The notes under the pieces were generated by a model, which was not told where the DNA came from, made no database searches, and saw nothing but the letters and a program-made list of their open reading frames with translations. From assembly GCA_015059785.1 (NCBI GenBank), contig SUZS01000014.1:1-52696 (forward strand): a DNA stretch of 52,696 bases, written 5' to 3'. This document shows positions 32,580 to 41,670 of the stretch, one piece after another (positions within the stretch are counted from its first letter, which is position 1; each line of letters opens with the position of its first letter). The translations under genes and the position numbers were made by a program. The DNA is from Rikenellaceae bacterium (lineage in GTDB: Bacteria; Bacteroidota; Bacteroidia; Bacteroidales; Rikenellaceae).

Positions 32580-35048
32580 CTAAAAGCTGAACTTAACCTG
32601 CAAGAAGTAGGTGCGAGGGTAGGCGTAGAGGTAGTAAGCGGCAAATGGGGTGGCGGTAAAGTCATCCCATTTGTATTGTTTACGAATGCGAGAGGACTCA
32701 TAGCCTCGGAAGATGATGTTACTATTACCCAGAAGGTTATTTACTGCAAGAAAAATGGTTATCTTGGACTTTGGATGTCGCTCGGTAAAGTGCGGCGCAG
32801 CGCTATTTGCATACTCCTTTCGACTCTTAAGATAGAAGCTCTTTGATAGGGTAAGGTTGAGGCTAAAGGCATCTGGTAGCTGCTCTTGGGCGATAAGCGA
32901 CTCTCGTTGCTCAGATGTTGTAGTGTGGCTCAAAACGCTCTCTGTGCGGCGTATAAGTGATGGAGATAGATAGCGCAATGCGTGATACTCCGCACTAAGG
33001 TTTGCTCCCCAACCACGCTCATAGTAGCGCACACTGCCCAAAGCCGTAAACTCAGGTGTAGTACCAGTGCGTAGTGCTGAGACGCTGTTGATACAATCTT
33101 GAGCCAGAGTTCGGTTATCTTTGTCTGCGTATACTGTAACCGTTGGCGAGCCTGTAAAGCGATATCTACCAATAGTCGCCCCTGCTGCAATGGTCAGATG
33201 GTCTGTGATGTTATAGTGAGCCTCCGCCTCTACGCCTATAGCAAGGGTTGCAAGTTCAGATGTGACAATATCTGCAAATTCAGAGGCAACATCGTAAAAC
33301 AGATGCGCAACTTCTGTCTGTCGGGAGCTGTGTCGTGCAAAAAGCGTCGTGTTGAAGAGGAGCTTGCCAATTTGCAATCTATATCCAAGATTTACAGCAA
33401 ACAGCCTTCTGAGTGTCGGACTATTTACGGTGCGATTGTTGTACTCTGTCTGTAGAAAGAGGTTTTGACTATCTTCAGGTTCAAAGACCACCGCTGCCGA
33501 GCCGTAAATGTGGTGCTGAGGGTTTGGCGAATATTGCACCGCTATGCGAGCCGCCCAATCGGCAAATGAGAGAATTTTGGAAGCCCCGTATGAGTTGTCT
33601 GCAAATAGCTCCTTGCGAAAGAAACCTTTGCGACCAATATTGCTATTACCAACCTTCAGAAAACCATCTACTTGAAGCCGCTCTGATGTGTATTGAGCTT
33701 CAGCGAAGAGTGCCACACGAGTTGTTGTAAGTGCGTAGTCATATCCATAACGGTCCGATACACCAACCCTTCTGCCCCGAGAGTTCATATCGTTGAGCAG
33801 CATATTACTTTTGCTGTCGTCGTCAATTAGAAAATAGTCTATATCTTCAAACTCTCCTCCTGAGAGTAGGTCTGCCACGCTCTTGAAGTTACGCTGACGG
33901 TCAAGCTCGGCATAAAGGCCATACTTGATAGTAAAATTCGAGGATAGTGTTCTGTCTATAGATGCTGAGAGCTGAATATCACACACTCTTGTTACCCTTT
34001 TGTTGAGTATATATACACTCTGCTCCTGAAGTCGATTGCGACGATGTAACTCATCAAAATTTATCTGCGTGTATCTGCTGTCGCCATTTTGCCACACACT
34101 GCTTACAGCCTCTGATGTTGTTGGGTCTGTAAAGTAGCTGGGTAGATATCTGTAGTTGTCTGGTAGCGGTGTTGCGCCATTGAGCCAGTCTAAACCACCA
34201 TATGCACTACTGCCTATAGTTGTGGATAATGCGATGTTTAGCCGCCGAGAATTATCAATGCTGCGATTGTATGCCGCTATAACCGTTGGCAGAAGAGATG
34301 TTGTTGTGTTTGCATTGCGAACCTTTGAATCTTGATATCCCCAGGCGGGGTTGTAATAGTTGTCAGAAGTAAGAGTGAAGGCCTCTGCAAAAGATGCTTT
34401 GCGAATACCCCTCTCTGATGGCGTAAATAGCAGAGCTAACATTATGCGACTTCTGCTGTCAGGAGCACCCGAAACACCGATGTTTATCGTAGCCTGATTT
34501 GTAAACACGCCCTTAATGTGGCAGTCTCTGCCCGTGCGCAAAGCAATATCGCAATTTAAGACCCAATTTTCAGCCAAATATTGAGTTGTTGATGCTACAA
34601 CGCCAGCGAGATAGTTGCGCGTGGCGAGATTTATACCCACCTCTGTCCGCTCAGTAAATGTGGTGTCAGCGTGGTATTGTGTTGCAGATAGCTCCTCAAT
34701 CGCTGAGGCTTGTAAATATAATTTTCTGGCGCGCGAGATGTTCAATTTTGGTAGCCGTATCCCTTCAAACCACTCTTGGCTCTGAAAGTAACCCACTCCG
34801 CGATGATAGTTAATAACAGCAGCATTCTGCCCAAATAGACTCCTATACACAGCTGGCCGATAGATGATACTGCTACTCTGCTCCTTCTCCGCACCATCAT
34901 CCAACTTCTCCTCGACATCCTCCTCTTCAAAAAGCTTGAAATAACGATACCGCTCCACTGCATACTCTACTCCATGCACCCCCTCTTGCCCCGCCACAGA
35001 GCACACCCACAGCATCAGCGATATCAGAATAAAGGCTCGTCTAAACAT
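32580..35048 (-). CDS. TonB-dependent receptor-like outer-membrane protein
   Basis: An 822-aa protein with a signal peptide (MFRRAFILISLMLWVCSVAGQ) and a large C-terminal barrel with alternating hydrophobic strands and the terminal phenylalanine (FLQVKFSF). Family-like stretches include FLAVNNLLGNSNIIFRGYESSR near the end. The N-terminal ~130 residues should be a plug, but I see neither a clear carboxypeptidase-like domain nor a clean TonB box, so it may be atypical. It follows the leucine-rich-repeat gene (15 bp gap). Its substrate is unknown; no SusD partner is adjacent. Confidence 0.7.
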   Translation of the reverse strand: MFRRAFILISLMLWVCSVAGQEGVHGVEYAVERYRYFKLFEEEDVEEKLDDGAEKEQSSSIIYRPAVYRSLFGQNAAVINYHRGVGYFQSQEWFEGIRLPKLNISRARKLYLQASAIEELSATQYHADTTFTERTEVGINLATRNYLAGVVASTTQYLAENWVLNCDIALRTGRDCHIKGVFTNQATINIGVSGAPDSRSRIMLALLFTPSERGIRKASFAEAFTLTSDNYYNPAWGYQDSKVRNANTTTSLLPTVIAAYNRSIDNSRRLNIALSTTIGSSAYGGLDWLNGATPLPDNYRYLPSYFTDPTTSEAVSSVWQNGDSRYTQINFDELHRRNRLQEQSVYILNKRVTRVCDIQLSASIDRTLSSNFTIKYGLYAELDRQRNFKSVADLLSGGEFEDIDYFLIDDDSKSNMLLNDMNSRGRRVGVSDRYGYDYALTTTRVALFAEAQYTSERLQVDGFLKVGNSNIGRKGFFRKELFADNSYGASKILSFADWAARIAVQYSPNPQHHIYGSAAVVFEPEDSQNLFLQTEYNNRTVNSPTLRRLFAVNLGYRLQIGKLLFNTTLFARHSSRQTEVAHLFYDVASEFADIVTSELATLAIGVEAEAHYNITDHLTIAAGATIGRYRFTGSPTVTVYADKDNRTLAQDCINSVSALRTGTTPEFTALGSVRYYERGWGANLSAEYHALRYLSPSLIRRTESVLSHTTTSEQRESLIAQEQLPDAFSLNLTLSKSFYLKSRKEYANSAAPHFTERHPKSKITIFLAVNNLLGNSNIIFRGYESSRIRKQYKWDDFTATPFAAYYLYAYPRTYFLQVKFSF

Positions 35049-35063
35049 ACTATTAATGGTTTT

Positions 35064-36176
35064 TTACTCCTCTAACTTATATTCGGAAAATTGGGCGGAA
35101 TATGGTTGCCAGAGAAGGTGGTGAATGTACGATTCAAGGGTATTGTGTGGAACATATATCTTTATTGCAGCGGTAAGCGGCAGATTAGCTGTATGAAATT
35201 TGGGCAGGTCACTCCTTAAGTACAACTCGTCTATGCTGCACTGTTCGAGGGCGTGGGGGTTTATCTCTTTGAGGGAGCAGCCGAGGGTGATTTTTGTTAG
35301 GCTCTTGCAGCCTGACAGAAGACCCTCGCTTAGGGTGGTAATGCTATCGGGAAGGGTTAAACTCTTGAGGCAGGTGCAGCGGGCAAAGGCGTACTTTGAT
35401 ATATTGGTTATACCGTTGCACAAGTTGATATTTTGCAGTGATGAGCACCCCTCAAAGGCGCAAGTGCCAATATTTTGAACACTATCTGGAAGCGTTACTG
35501 TTATCAGATTTTTACAAATAGCGAAGGTGTAGTCCTCAATAGACCGAACACCCTCTGGCAATGTTACACTAACAAGGTTTTTACAGCCATAGAAGGCGTT
35601 CTTATTTACCACCGATATTGCAGAGTCAAACTCTATAATACCAACACCATTACGAAAGTTATTTGACACAATCTCTGCATCTGCAATGCGAAAAGCTGTC
35701 TCTATGGCACTCTGTTGCATCGCCGTATACCATATCTGGTTAGCAGCTGGGGTTGGTTTAGCATAGCGGACAATATTGGTGGTGCTTTCAAAGGCGTTAT
35801 AAGCGATGTTTATACAAGTGTCGGGTATGGATATTTGCAGCAGTGCGCTACAGCCTATAAAGGCTTGTGGACCAATATCTGTTATACTCTCTGGTAGGAT
35901 AACCCTCTCAAGGGATGTGCAGCCTTGGCACGCGCTCTGAGCAATAGATGTGCAGAGAGTAGGGAAGATAATTCGTGCAAGGTTTTTACAGCCGTTAAAG
36001 GCGTTGCTACATATCTCTGTTACGGGTCTATCAAGAGTGATAATGCCCCAACCTTGATCGTATGAATTGGAGACTATAGTCTGGCAGAAACTCGGCGCAG
36101 AGGGGGTTATAACAACTCCGTCAGTGGAGGTGTACCATATTTGTGTTGGCGAAGGCTGTAGTGGAATATTTCCCAT
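35064..36176 (-). CDS. BspA-type leucine-rich repeat protein
   Basis: A 370-aa protein with repeated ~23-residue units of the LRR_5/BspA kind, such as NAFNGCKNLARIIFP, ESITDIGPQAFIGCSALLQISIP and DSVQNIGTCAFEGCSSLQNINL. About ten units are visible in two blocks, one around residues 45-130 and one around 180-345, separated by a non-repeat section. No signal peptide is evident at the chosen ATG (MGNIPLQPSPTQIW), which is odd because BspA proteins are usually exported. The -7 box TACATTTG (36228-36235, minus) lies upstream. Role may be adhesion or protein binding. Confidence 0.85.
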   Translation of the reverse strand: MGNIPLQPSPTQIWYTSTDGVVITPSAPSFCQTIVSNSYDQGWGIITLDRPVTEICSNAFNGCKNLARIIFPTLCTSIAQSACQGCTSLERVILPESITDIGPQAFIGCSALLQISIPDTCINIAYNAFESTTNIVRYAKPTPAANQIWYTAMQQSAIETAFRIADAEIVSNNFRNGVGIIEFDSAISVVNKNAFYGCKNLVSVTLPEGVRSIEDYTFAICKNLITVTLPDSVQNIGTCAFEGCSSLQNINLCNGITNISKYAFARCTCLKSLTLPDSITTLSEGLLSGCKSLTKITLGCSLKEINPHALEQCSIDELYLRSDLPKFHTANLPLTAAIKIYVPHNTLESYIHHLLWQPYSAQFSEYKLEE

Positions 36177-36352
36177 AACAAAATGTTCAGTAGGTGTCTG
36201 TACTGCAGGTATGTTCTATAATTATGACAAATGTATTAAAAATAGGCGAAAAAACATCGACTATGTACTTTTTTAGTGTAATATGACAAATTTTATGTAA
36301 GATTTTTTGGCAACTCCCCTCTATATACAATGGAACTAAATATTGAAGAGGT

Positions 36353-37780
36353 ATGAAGGAGATTGTTTTTGGTGTTGAGGTAGATAACCAAAATAAGGAT
36401 GTTGATTTGTTGCAGGCGCTGACATATATGTTTATATCTGCGACTCCTGATTCTGTAAAGTTTGTGGACTCGGTAGTAGAGAGTCTGCAGACTGGACTGA
36501 TTGATTACAAAGAGTGGGCAGAGAAGAATAGGTGTGAGGCGGACGAGATTTTGAACAAATGTGCAATTAAGGGGACGACGGTGCCATACTTTGTTCAGCA
36601 GTTTAAGACTTGGCTTACAATGTATCAAAAGCCAACTTATGACGAGCTGATATATTTTGAGGAGCATTATGACATTGATTTGATTGTCGATATATTACCG
36701 ATTGTTGAGGTTGAGGGGATTAAGTCTGCACGAGAGTTGTCAAGTATGGTCAAAGAGTATGTTGTAGGTCAAGATGATACTATAGATATGCTCAGCGTGC
36801 CATTCTTTCAGCATATAGATAGTTATCGCAACTACTACACCTGCCCTGTTAAAAGTTCGGCAATAATTATGGGCCCTACGGGTATTGGTAAGTCTGAAAT
36901 TCTTCGCCGATTTGGAGATATTGCCAATAAGATGGGCTGTCCTGTTATCCGCATAAATAGTAACGAGGTTGTCCCGTCGGCTTGGAAGGGATTACATATT
37001 ACAGATGTCATTGCAAGAGCTCTCTCAGACTACACTATTGACCAACTGCGCTATGCGGTGCTTATCTTCCACGAGGCAGACAAACTGGTGCACCACTCAA
37101 TGCGTAAAGTGGGAACAGAGGATATTGATGCCGATATGATTCGTGACATTATGCGACTGCATGAAAGTGGTCACGCCCTACACCTTGAGAATGGCTTTAA
37201 CTCAGATATGACTGTCAACTCTTATAGGCTTCCTATAGACAATCTGCTCATAGTCTTTGATGGCGCATTCTATGGTATGGAAGATATCATTAGACGCCGC
37301 CTCAATAGTGGTCCGATGGTTGGATATGGATGCAGCAAAGAGCAGCTAAAGCAGGAGAATGTTATGCAACAGGTTACTGCTGAGGATATGATATCGTGGG
37401 GTTTTCCGCCAGAGCTTGTGGGTCGCATAGGTACATTCTGCGCACTCAATCCACTATCTGCCGATATGATATACCAAATTATGATGTCGGCAAAGGATAA
37501 TATTCTTGGCGAGCATATAAAGTATTGCCAGCGATATGGTATTGAGCTGAGCTTTACGGAGTCGGCTCTGCGATTTATTGCCGAGGAGGCCTTCAAATCT
37601 GGTATGGGATTTAGAAATGTCAAGACTATACTCTCACAGTGTATGAACAGTATCTACTACAATGTTTGTAATGTTGATAACGCCGACAATTTGCTCCCTA
37701 TGGAGATTGACAAGGAGTTTGTCGCCGCTCATATCGGTAGACGAACATCGGTTCAGCAGGATAAACTTTTGAGCCGTTAA
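36353..37780 (+). CDS. divergent ClpX-like AAA+ ATPase
   Basis: A 475-aa protein. Residues 1-125 are not recognised. The rest follows ClpX: YVVGQDDTIDML near 136, Walker A GPTGIGKS (174-181), a Walker B-like VLIFHEADKL near 236-245, FPPELVGRIGTF near the C-terminal third, and SGMGFRNVKTIL in the sensor 2 region. There are two oddities: the Walker B aspartate is replaced by histidine (FHE in place of IDE), and the GAR arginine of sensor 2 is missing. The ClpX zinc finger is absent, so it is unlikely to be the housekeeping unfoldase. It stands alone between the LRR gene and xerC. Confidence 0.75.
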   Translation: MKEIVFGVEVDNQNKDVDLLQALTYMFISATPDSVKFVDSVVESLQTGLIDYKEWAEKNRCEADEILNKCAIKGTTVPYFVQQFKTWLTMYQKPTYDELIYFEEHYDIDLIVDILPIVEVEGIKSARELSSMVKEYVVGQDDTIDMLSVPFFQHIDSYRNYYTCPVKSSAIIMGPTGIGKSEILRRFGDIANKMGCPVIRINSNEVVPSAWKGLHITDVIARALSDYTIDQLRYAVLIFHEADKLVHHSMRKVGTEDIDADMIRDIMRLHESGHALHLENGFNSDMTVNSYRLPIDNLLIVFDGAFYGMEDIIRRRLNSGPMVGYGCSKEQLKQENVMQQVTAEDMISWGFPPELVGRIGTFCALNPLSADMIYQIMMSAKDNILGEHIKYCQRYGIELSFTESALRFIAEEAFKSGMGFRNVKTILSQCMNSIYYNVCNVDNADNLLPMEIDKEFVAAHIGRRTSVQQDKLLSR

Positions 37781-37857
37781 TTGTGTGGTTGTCAGGTTCA
37801 ACCAGGCGCATTATCCAACCCTTGATTTGTAATCGACAATAGAAAAATTCATAAAAA

Positions 37858-37889
37858 TTTGTAGTTTAACAAAACATTTCTTATCTTTG
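37858..37889 (+). promoter_or_regulatory. promoter of xerC
   Basis: TTTG (37858-37861), 20 bp, TATCTTTG (37882-37889), a full consensus match 46 bp before the xerC start codon. Confidence 0.8.
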
Positions 37890-37935
37890 TTCAGGGTGCA
37901 GAGTGTAGCATTGTGGTTTTCTTTGACAACTGCCT

Positions 37936-38847
37936 ATGATAGACCGTTTTATTGAGTACATACGCTCAGAGCGACGATATTCTGAGTTAACAGTGCGAAA
38001 TTATAGACGAGATGTAGAGGGTTTTGCCACTTGGTTCTGCCGTCAGCGTGGTTTTGCGGGGGATGGTTTTGAGAATTTTGATGTTACAACAGTCTCTGCG
38101 CAGGATGTGAGAGATTGGGTTATTTACCGAATGGACACCGCCAAGCTTGGTGCTGCAACAATGAATAGAGAACTCTCTTCTATAAGGAGTTTCTTTAGGT
38201 TTCTTCGTCAGCGGGGCATTGTTAAGGGTGATGTTCTGGGGCGTATAGGTTCTTTGAAGGCGGCTAAAGTTCTGCCAGTATTTGTGCCACAGAGCCGTAT
38301 GGAGGAGATGTTAGAGAATGTTGAGGAGCAGAGCTATGAGCGAGAGTTCCGTAGCCAGCGCGACAGTATAATCATCTCACTGCTCTATGGTTGCGGCATA
38401 CGACTTGCGGAGTTACTGCGTATACAGGTATGCGACATTAACGCAGGAGCAGTAAAGATTTTTGGCAAGGGTAATAAACAACGCATAGTGCCACTACTGC
38501 CAGAGTTAGAGGATAGGATTATGCGCTATATGGCTATCTGTCGAGAGCGAGGCATTGAGTTTAATAGCGACTCACCACTTATAGTGGGTAGTAAAGGCAA
38601 GCCACTCTCGCGAAGTACCGTTCAACGAGTAGTTACCGCACATATGCAACAGGCGGGCGTGCAGGGGCGTAAGAGTCCGCATGTGCTAAGACACACCTTT
38701 GCTACAGACCTACTGCGTGAGGGCGTAGATATGCGAGAGATTCAAGAACTTATGGGTCATGGATCACTGCGTAGTACACAGCACTACACCCACACCTCAA
38801 TAGGCCAACTGCAGGATGTCTACGACAAGGCTCACCCCCATAAATAG
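37936..38847 (+). CDS. xerC: tyrosine recombinase XerC/XerD
   Basis: A 303-aa integrase-family recombinase, probably the one that resolves chromosome dimers at dif. The N-terminal SAM-like core-binding domain (1-100) precedes the catalytic domain with R in GCGIRLAELLR, K in FGKGNKQRIVPL, HVLRHTFATDLL, the late H of LMGHGSLRSTQHY and the nucleophile Y in QHYTH. Length is typical for Xer proteins. It lies upstream of hpf, as in other Bacteroidales, so it is a core gene and not part of a mobile element. XerC versus XerD is not certain. Confidence 0.9.
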   Translation: MIDRFIEYIRSERRYSELTVRNYRRDVEGFATWFCRQRGFAGDGFENFDVTTVSAQDVRDWVIYRMDTAKLGAATMNRELSSIRSFFRFLRQRGIVKGDVLGRIGSLKAAKVLPVFVPQSRMEEMLENVEEQSYEREFRSQRDSIIISLLYGCGIRLAELLRIQVCDINAGAVKIFGKGNKQRIVPLLPELEDRIMRYMAICRERGIEFNSDSPLIVGSKGKPLSRSTVQRVVTAHMQQAGVQGRKSPHVLRHTFATDLLREGVDMREIQELMGHGSLRSTQHYTHTSIGQLQDVYDKAHPHK

Positions 38848-38956
38848 GTGGGCGGGAGCAATAAGATTTGATAATATGTCGTTAAGAGTTTAGAAGAGTA
38901 TAAGTCGGGGCAAATTCGTAATGAAGCGAACCCCCTTAACCAAAAATATTACAGCT

Positions 38957-39244
38957 ATGGATGTTAATATTCAATCGTTGAAATTCGATGCCAGCAAGCA
39001 GCTGATCGAGTTTATTGAGAAAAAGATGTCAAGACTAGAGCGTTTTGCCGACCGTCCAACAGGGGTGGATGTAGTTCTCAAACTGGAAAAAGATGATGAA
39101 AAGGGAAATAAAGTAGCACAAGTAACCCTCCATGTACCTGGCGGGGATATTCTTACCGAGCAGCGCGCTCGCACCTTCGAGGAGGCTGTAGACGAGGCCT
39201 TGGACGCCATCAAGCGCCAACTAGAAAAACGCAAGGATAAGTAG
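38957..39244 (+). CDS. hpf: ribosome hibernation-promoting factor (HPF/RaiA family)
   Basis: A 95-aa small protein that binds the 30S subunit and keeps ribosomes idle in stationary phase. It starts MDVNIQSLKFDASKQLIEFI; KMSRLERFAD, VDVVLKLEKDDE and GGDILTEQRARTFEEAVDEAL are family patterns. The ATG at 38957 is preferred to an upstream in-frame start. It sits between xerC and a strong terminator. In many Bacteroidales tRNA genes and tuf follow; here rubrerythrin follows, so gene order departs. Confidence 0.92.
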   Translation: MDVNIQSLKFDASKQLIEFIEKKMSRLERFADRPTGVDVVLKLEKDDEKGNKVAQVTLHVPGGDILTEQRARTFEEAVDEALDAIKRQLEKRKDK

Positions 39245-39271
39245 TCAACCAAGTGTTGTTGTTTTAACTAT

Positions 39272-39310
39272 GAGGGGGGGGTATTCATAAGAATAATCCC
39301 CTCTTTTTTT
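39272..39310 (+). terminator. intrinsic terminator (copy 2)
   Basis: Same sequence as the terminator at 6861-6897 but with three more Gs: GAGGGG/CCCCTC arms, inner ATTC-ATAA-GAAT stem, seven Ts. It ends the xerC-hpf unit, and its T-run supplies the -33 box of the rubrerythrin promoter. Confidence 0.9.
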
Positions 39311-39338
39311 GCAAGTTTCAAATTTCGTTGTAATTTTG
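39308..39338 (+). promoter_or_regulatory. rubrerythrin promoter
   Basis: TTTG (39308-39311), 19 bp, TAATTTTG (39331-39338). The -33 box begins within the T-run of the upstream terminator. Confidence 0.75.
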
Positions 39339-39379
39339 TTGTAGCAAACAGATTTTTTAACACTTAAACTTATACAATT

Positions 39380-39916
39380 ATGAAAGAATTGAAGGGATCA
39401 CGCACAGAGCAGAACCTCTGGGCAGCATTCGCAGGCGAGAGCCAGGCTCGCAATAAGTATACCTACTTCGCTTCAAAGGCAAAGAAGGAGGGTTATGTTC
39501 AGATTGCAAAGCTCTTTGAGGAGACTGCAAACAATGAGAAGGAGCACGCAAAGATCTGGTTTAAGCTCCTTAACGGCATTAGCGACACTGCTGCAAACCT
39601 TAAGTCTGCTGCTGAGGGCGAGAACTACGAGTGGACTGATATGTACGCAACTTTCGCTCGCGAGGCACGCGAGGAGGGCTTTGTAGAGATCGCTGCTCTG
39701 TTTGAGGCCGTTGCAAAGATTGAGAAGGAGCATGAGGAGCGCTACCTCAAGCTGCTTGCAAATGTTGAGGGCGGACTTGTATTCTCTCGCGAGGGTGATA
39801 TGATCTGGCAGTGCTCAAACTGCGGTCATGTTGTTGTTGGCAAGCAGGCTCCAGAGTTGTGCCCAGTCTGCGCTCATCCACAGGCTTACTTTGAGATTAA
39901 GGCTGAGAACTATTAG
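39380..39916 (+). CDS. rbr: rubrerythrin
   Basis: A 178-aa diiron protein that reduces hydrogen peroxide in anaerobes. The ferritin-like domain (1-135) has the ligand patterns [24 protein letters not shown] and EKEHEERY; the C-terminal rubredoxin-like domain has CSNCGHVV and CPVCAHPQ. Its codon use is strongly biased (many GAG, AAG, GCA), as in a highly expressed gene. It has its own promoter and terminator. It fits an oxygen-sensitive host. Confidence 0.95.
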   Translation: MKELKGSRTEQNLWAAFAGESQARNKYTYFASKAKKEGYVQIAKLFEETANNEKEHAKIWFKLLNGISDTAANLKSAAEGENYEWTDMYATFAREAREEGFVEIAALFEAVAKIEKEHEERYLKLLANVEGGLVFSREGDMIWQCSNCGHVVVGKQAPELCPVCAHPQAYFEIKAENY

Positions 39917-39934
39917 TAGATTGTTATTAAGAGT

Positions 39935-39965
39935 AGAGTTCGGCGCAGTGTGCCGAACTCTTTTT
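39935..39965 (+). terminator. rubrerythrin terminator
   Basis: AGAGTTCGGC (39935-39944) and GCCGAACTCT (39952-39961) form a 10-bp stem with a 7-base loop, followed by Ts. Confidence 0.9.
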
Positions 39966-39992
39966 GTTGTAACCGATATACAGGCGCCTAAA

Positions 39993-40067
39993 AAATACTC
40001 TATTTGGACACATTTGTGTGATGTGTGGTCAATTGTTTGGAGATGTTGTTGGGAAGAGTTATGTTTG
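39993..40067 (+). promoter_or_regulatory. duplicated promoter element, copy 1 (AraC gene)
   Basis: A 75-bp sequence with a gapless, about 80% identical copy on the minus strand at 50585-50659. The two best-kept blocks are AAATACTCTATT at the 5' end and GTTGTTGGGAAGAGTTATGT at the 3' end. It contains TTTG (40036-40039), 20 bp, TATGTTTG (40060-40067), so it is a promoter plus upstream operator. The AraC gene starts 27 bp later. Confidence 0.75.
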
Positions 40068-40093
40068 TTGGAGAATTTTAATAAAAGGATATT

Positions 40094-40954
40094 ATGCAAC
40101 AGGAGAAGAGTGTGAGTGCGGTAAAACTTGAGAGGGGAAGTGGCCGCGGTGTGCAGGTGCACACACTTGCTCAGATTGTGGTGGGAATGGTTATGTCGGG
40201 ATGCAAAAAGATTTACCACAACGACTCTCTCTTTACTGCTCAGCAGGGCGATATCTTTATCCTCTGTGAGGGTATACACCATATTGAGAACTGCCCACCA
40301 AGCAAGGGTAAAGAGTTTGAACAGATACTCTTCTGCCTTACTGCTGAGCAGCTACATCAGAATATCGTAACGCTGGTAAATAGCTATCAGTTAGAGTGTT
40401 TTGAGGCCCACAAGTGTCCACAATGTCGCAACCACAACTTTATTATCACAACACCAACAGCTCAACTATCGGACTTCTTTGCTTCTATATACAACTCCTT
40501 CAATAGTACTGATATTCATATGTCTGATAACCTCAGACACCTACGCACGCCAGAGCTGATATATCATATTTTGAGTTGTGGCAATAGCTGTATGCGCAGT
40601 AAACTACTCTCGGGAGCAGATATTGACCAAGTTAAGTTTAGATGCTGTATCTACGATAACATTCTTAAGGATAATACCGTCGAGAGCCTTGCGCAGCAGA
40701 CACACCGCTCGCTGACCTCATTTAAGAAGGAGTTTACAAAGACCTTCGCCACCTCGCCGCATAAGTGGTTTATCGAGCAACGATTGCAACTTGCTAAGAC
40801 CCTTCTCTACACGAGCGATAAGACAGTGTCCCAAATCGGCAACCACTGCACCTTTACCAACACCTCCCACTTCATCCGCCTCTTCAAGCAGCGTTTCAAC
40901 ATCACCCCCTACGCCCTAAAAAAGCAAATCCTTCGCGGCGAAGCAAAGCGGTAG
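40094..40954 (+). CDS. AraC-family transcriptional regulator
   Basis: A 286-aa regulator. The N-terminal half (1-180) is a cupin-like sensor (GDIFILCEGIHHIENC) with a cysteine-rich stretch (KCPQCRNHNF) that could bind metal or sense redox. The C-terminal half (185-286) is the AraC double helix-turn-helix: SLAQQTHRSLTSFKKEF, then SQIGNHCTFTNTSHFIRLFKQRF. Its promoter is a 75-bp element also found before a membrane-protein gene at ~50.5 kb, which suggests autoregulation and a shared regulon. The signal is unknown. Confidence 0.9.
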   Translation: MQQEKSVSAVKLERGSGRGVQVHTLAQIVVGMVMSGCKKIYHNDSLFTAQQGDIFILCEGIHHIENCPPSKGKEFEQILFCLTAEQLHQNIVTLVNSYQLECFEAHKCPQCRNHNFIITTPTAQLSDFFASIYNSFNSTDIHMSDNLRHLRTPELIYHILSCGNSCMRSKLLSGADIDQVKFRCCIYDNILKDNTVESLAQQTHRSLTSFKKEFTKTFATSPHKWFIEQRLQLAKTLLYTSDKTVSQIGNHCTFTNTSHFIRLFKQRFNITPYALKKQILRGEAKR

Positions 40955-40957
40955 CGG

Positions 40958-41605
40958 TTACTGATTATTCTTGAGCCATTCAAGGCGGCGGGCATCTGGT
41001 AGGTGCTTGATTTCAAAGTTTGTGAAGGTCGCTTTGAAGCCGTTGCCATCGGGGCAGGCGGCCATCATACCGACCATAACAGGGGTGTTATCCTCAAGCC
41101 AGCAGTTGCGCATCATTGTATATTTCTTGTCGTCAAAGGAGTAGAAAATCTCTACGGCATCAAGGCGTCTTACGGCCTTAATCCACACAAAATCAACGGG
41201 TTTGTCAAGCTCAATAACACTCCAGTCACTTGTATGGTGGGTTACAACGGTGCTTAGATTATACTTTCCATCTACAAACTCAATACCTGCCTTGATATAG
41301 TTCTCCTTATCTATGCGAAGCATAAGTCCCGCCTGGTCAAAGCGCACCTTATAGTCGCCCGAAATCTTCACCTTAACCTCAAACTCGCCTCCGCGAAGAG
41401 TGTAGAGGAATGGGGCATCATCAACGGTAAATCCATAGTGAGATATACGCCAGTAGTCGCTCTGAGGTGTCACATCCATTGTAAGAGTTCCCTTCTTAAT
41501 CTCCCAGCCCTCAGGTTCGTTAAACCACTGCATACGCTCAAGGGTCTGGGCAGATAGCGTCATTGTGGCAAAAGCAAGAATAAGCGTAAAAAAGCTGCGT
41601 TTCAT
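40958..41605 (-). CDS. secreted DUF1349/concanavalin-like protein
   Basis: A 215-aa protein with a signal peptide (MKRSFFTLILAFATMTLSAQ). The mature part has the DUF1349 pattern: MQWFNEPEGWEIKKGTLTMD, FDQAGLMLRIDKENYIKAGIEFVDG and DFVWIKAVRRLDAVEIFYSFDD, a lectin-like jelly roll found alone or beside sugar enzymes. ATG at 41605 is chosen, giving a clean signal peptide. Its own 5' end (24 bp, including the first codons) is repeated at 43856-43879 beyond the CRISPR locus. No promoter is seen between it and the array, so it may rely on read-through. Confidence 0.8.
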   Translation of the reverse strand: MKRSFFTLILAFATMTLSAQTLERMQWFNEPEGWEIKKGTLTMDVTPQSDYWRISHYGFTVDDAPFLYTLRGGEFEVKVKISGDYKVRFDQAGLMLRIDKENYIKAGIEFVDGKYNLSTVVTHHTSDWSVIELDKPVDFVWIKAVRRLDAVEIFYSFDDKKYTMMRNCWLEDNTPVMVGMMAACPDGNGFKATFTNFEIKHLPDARRLEWLKNNQ

Positions 41606-41646
41606 ATCAAAAATCAGATTTTTAGTTATTAGCAAAATACAAAATC

Positions 41647-41670
41647 TCCAATATAGCTGTATACATTGGA
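41647..41670 (-). terminator. hairpin ending the CRISPR array
   Basis: TCCAAT (41647-41652) with ATTGGA (41665-41670) forms a stem with more pairing inside. On the minus strand it follows the last repeat and is followed by a T-rich stretch, so it may end array transcription. Its right arm is the first bases of the degenerate repeat. Confidence 0.5.

Noticed and set aside
37785..37820. GGTTCAACC resembling a tRNA T-arm
   Set aside because: No acceptor stem, anticodon arm or D-arm could be formed around it; no tRNA was found anywhere in the window.
37936..38847. Tyrosine recombinase as the integrase of a mobile element
   Set aside because: Size, motifs and its place beside hpf fit the core Xer gene; no att repeats or cargo genes surround it.
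38880..38956. GGGG-CAAA-TTCG...CGAA-CCCC hairpin before hpf as a riboswitch
   Set aside because: A single short irregular hairpin with no resemblance to a known riboswitch class.
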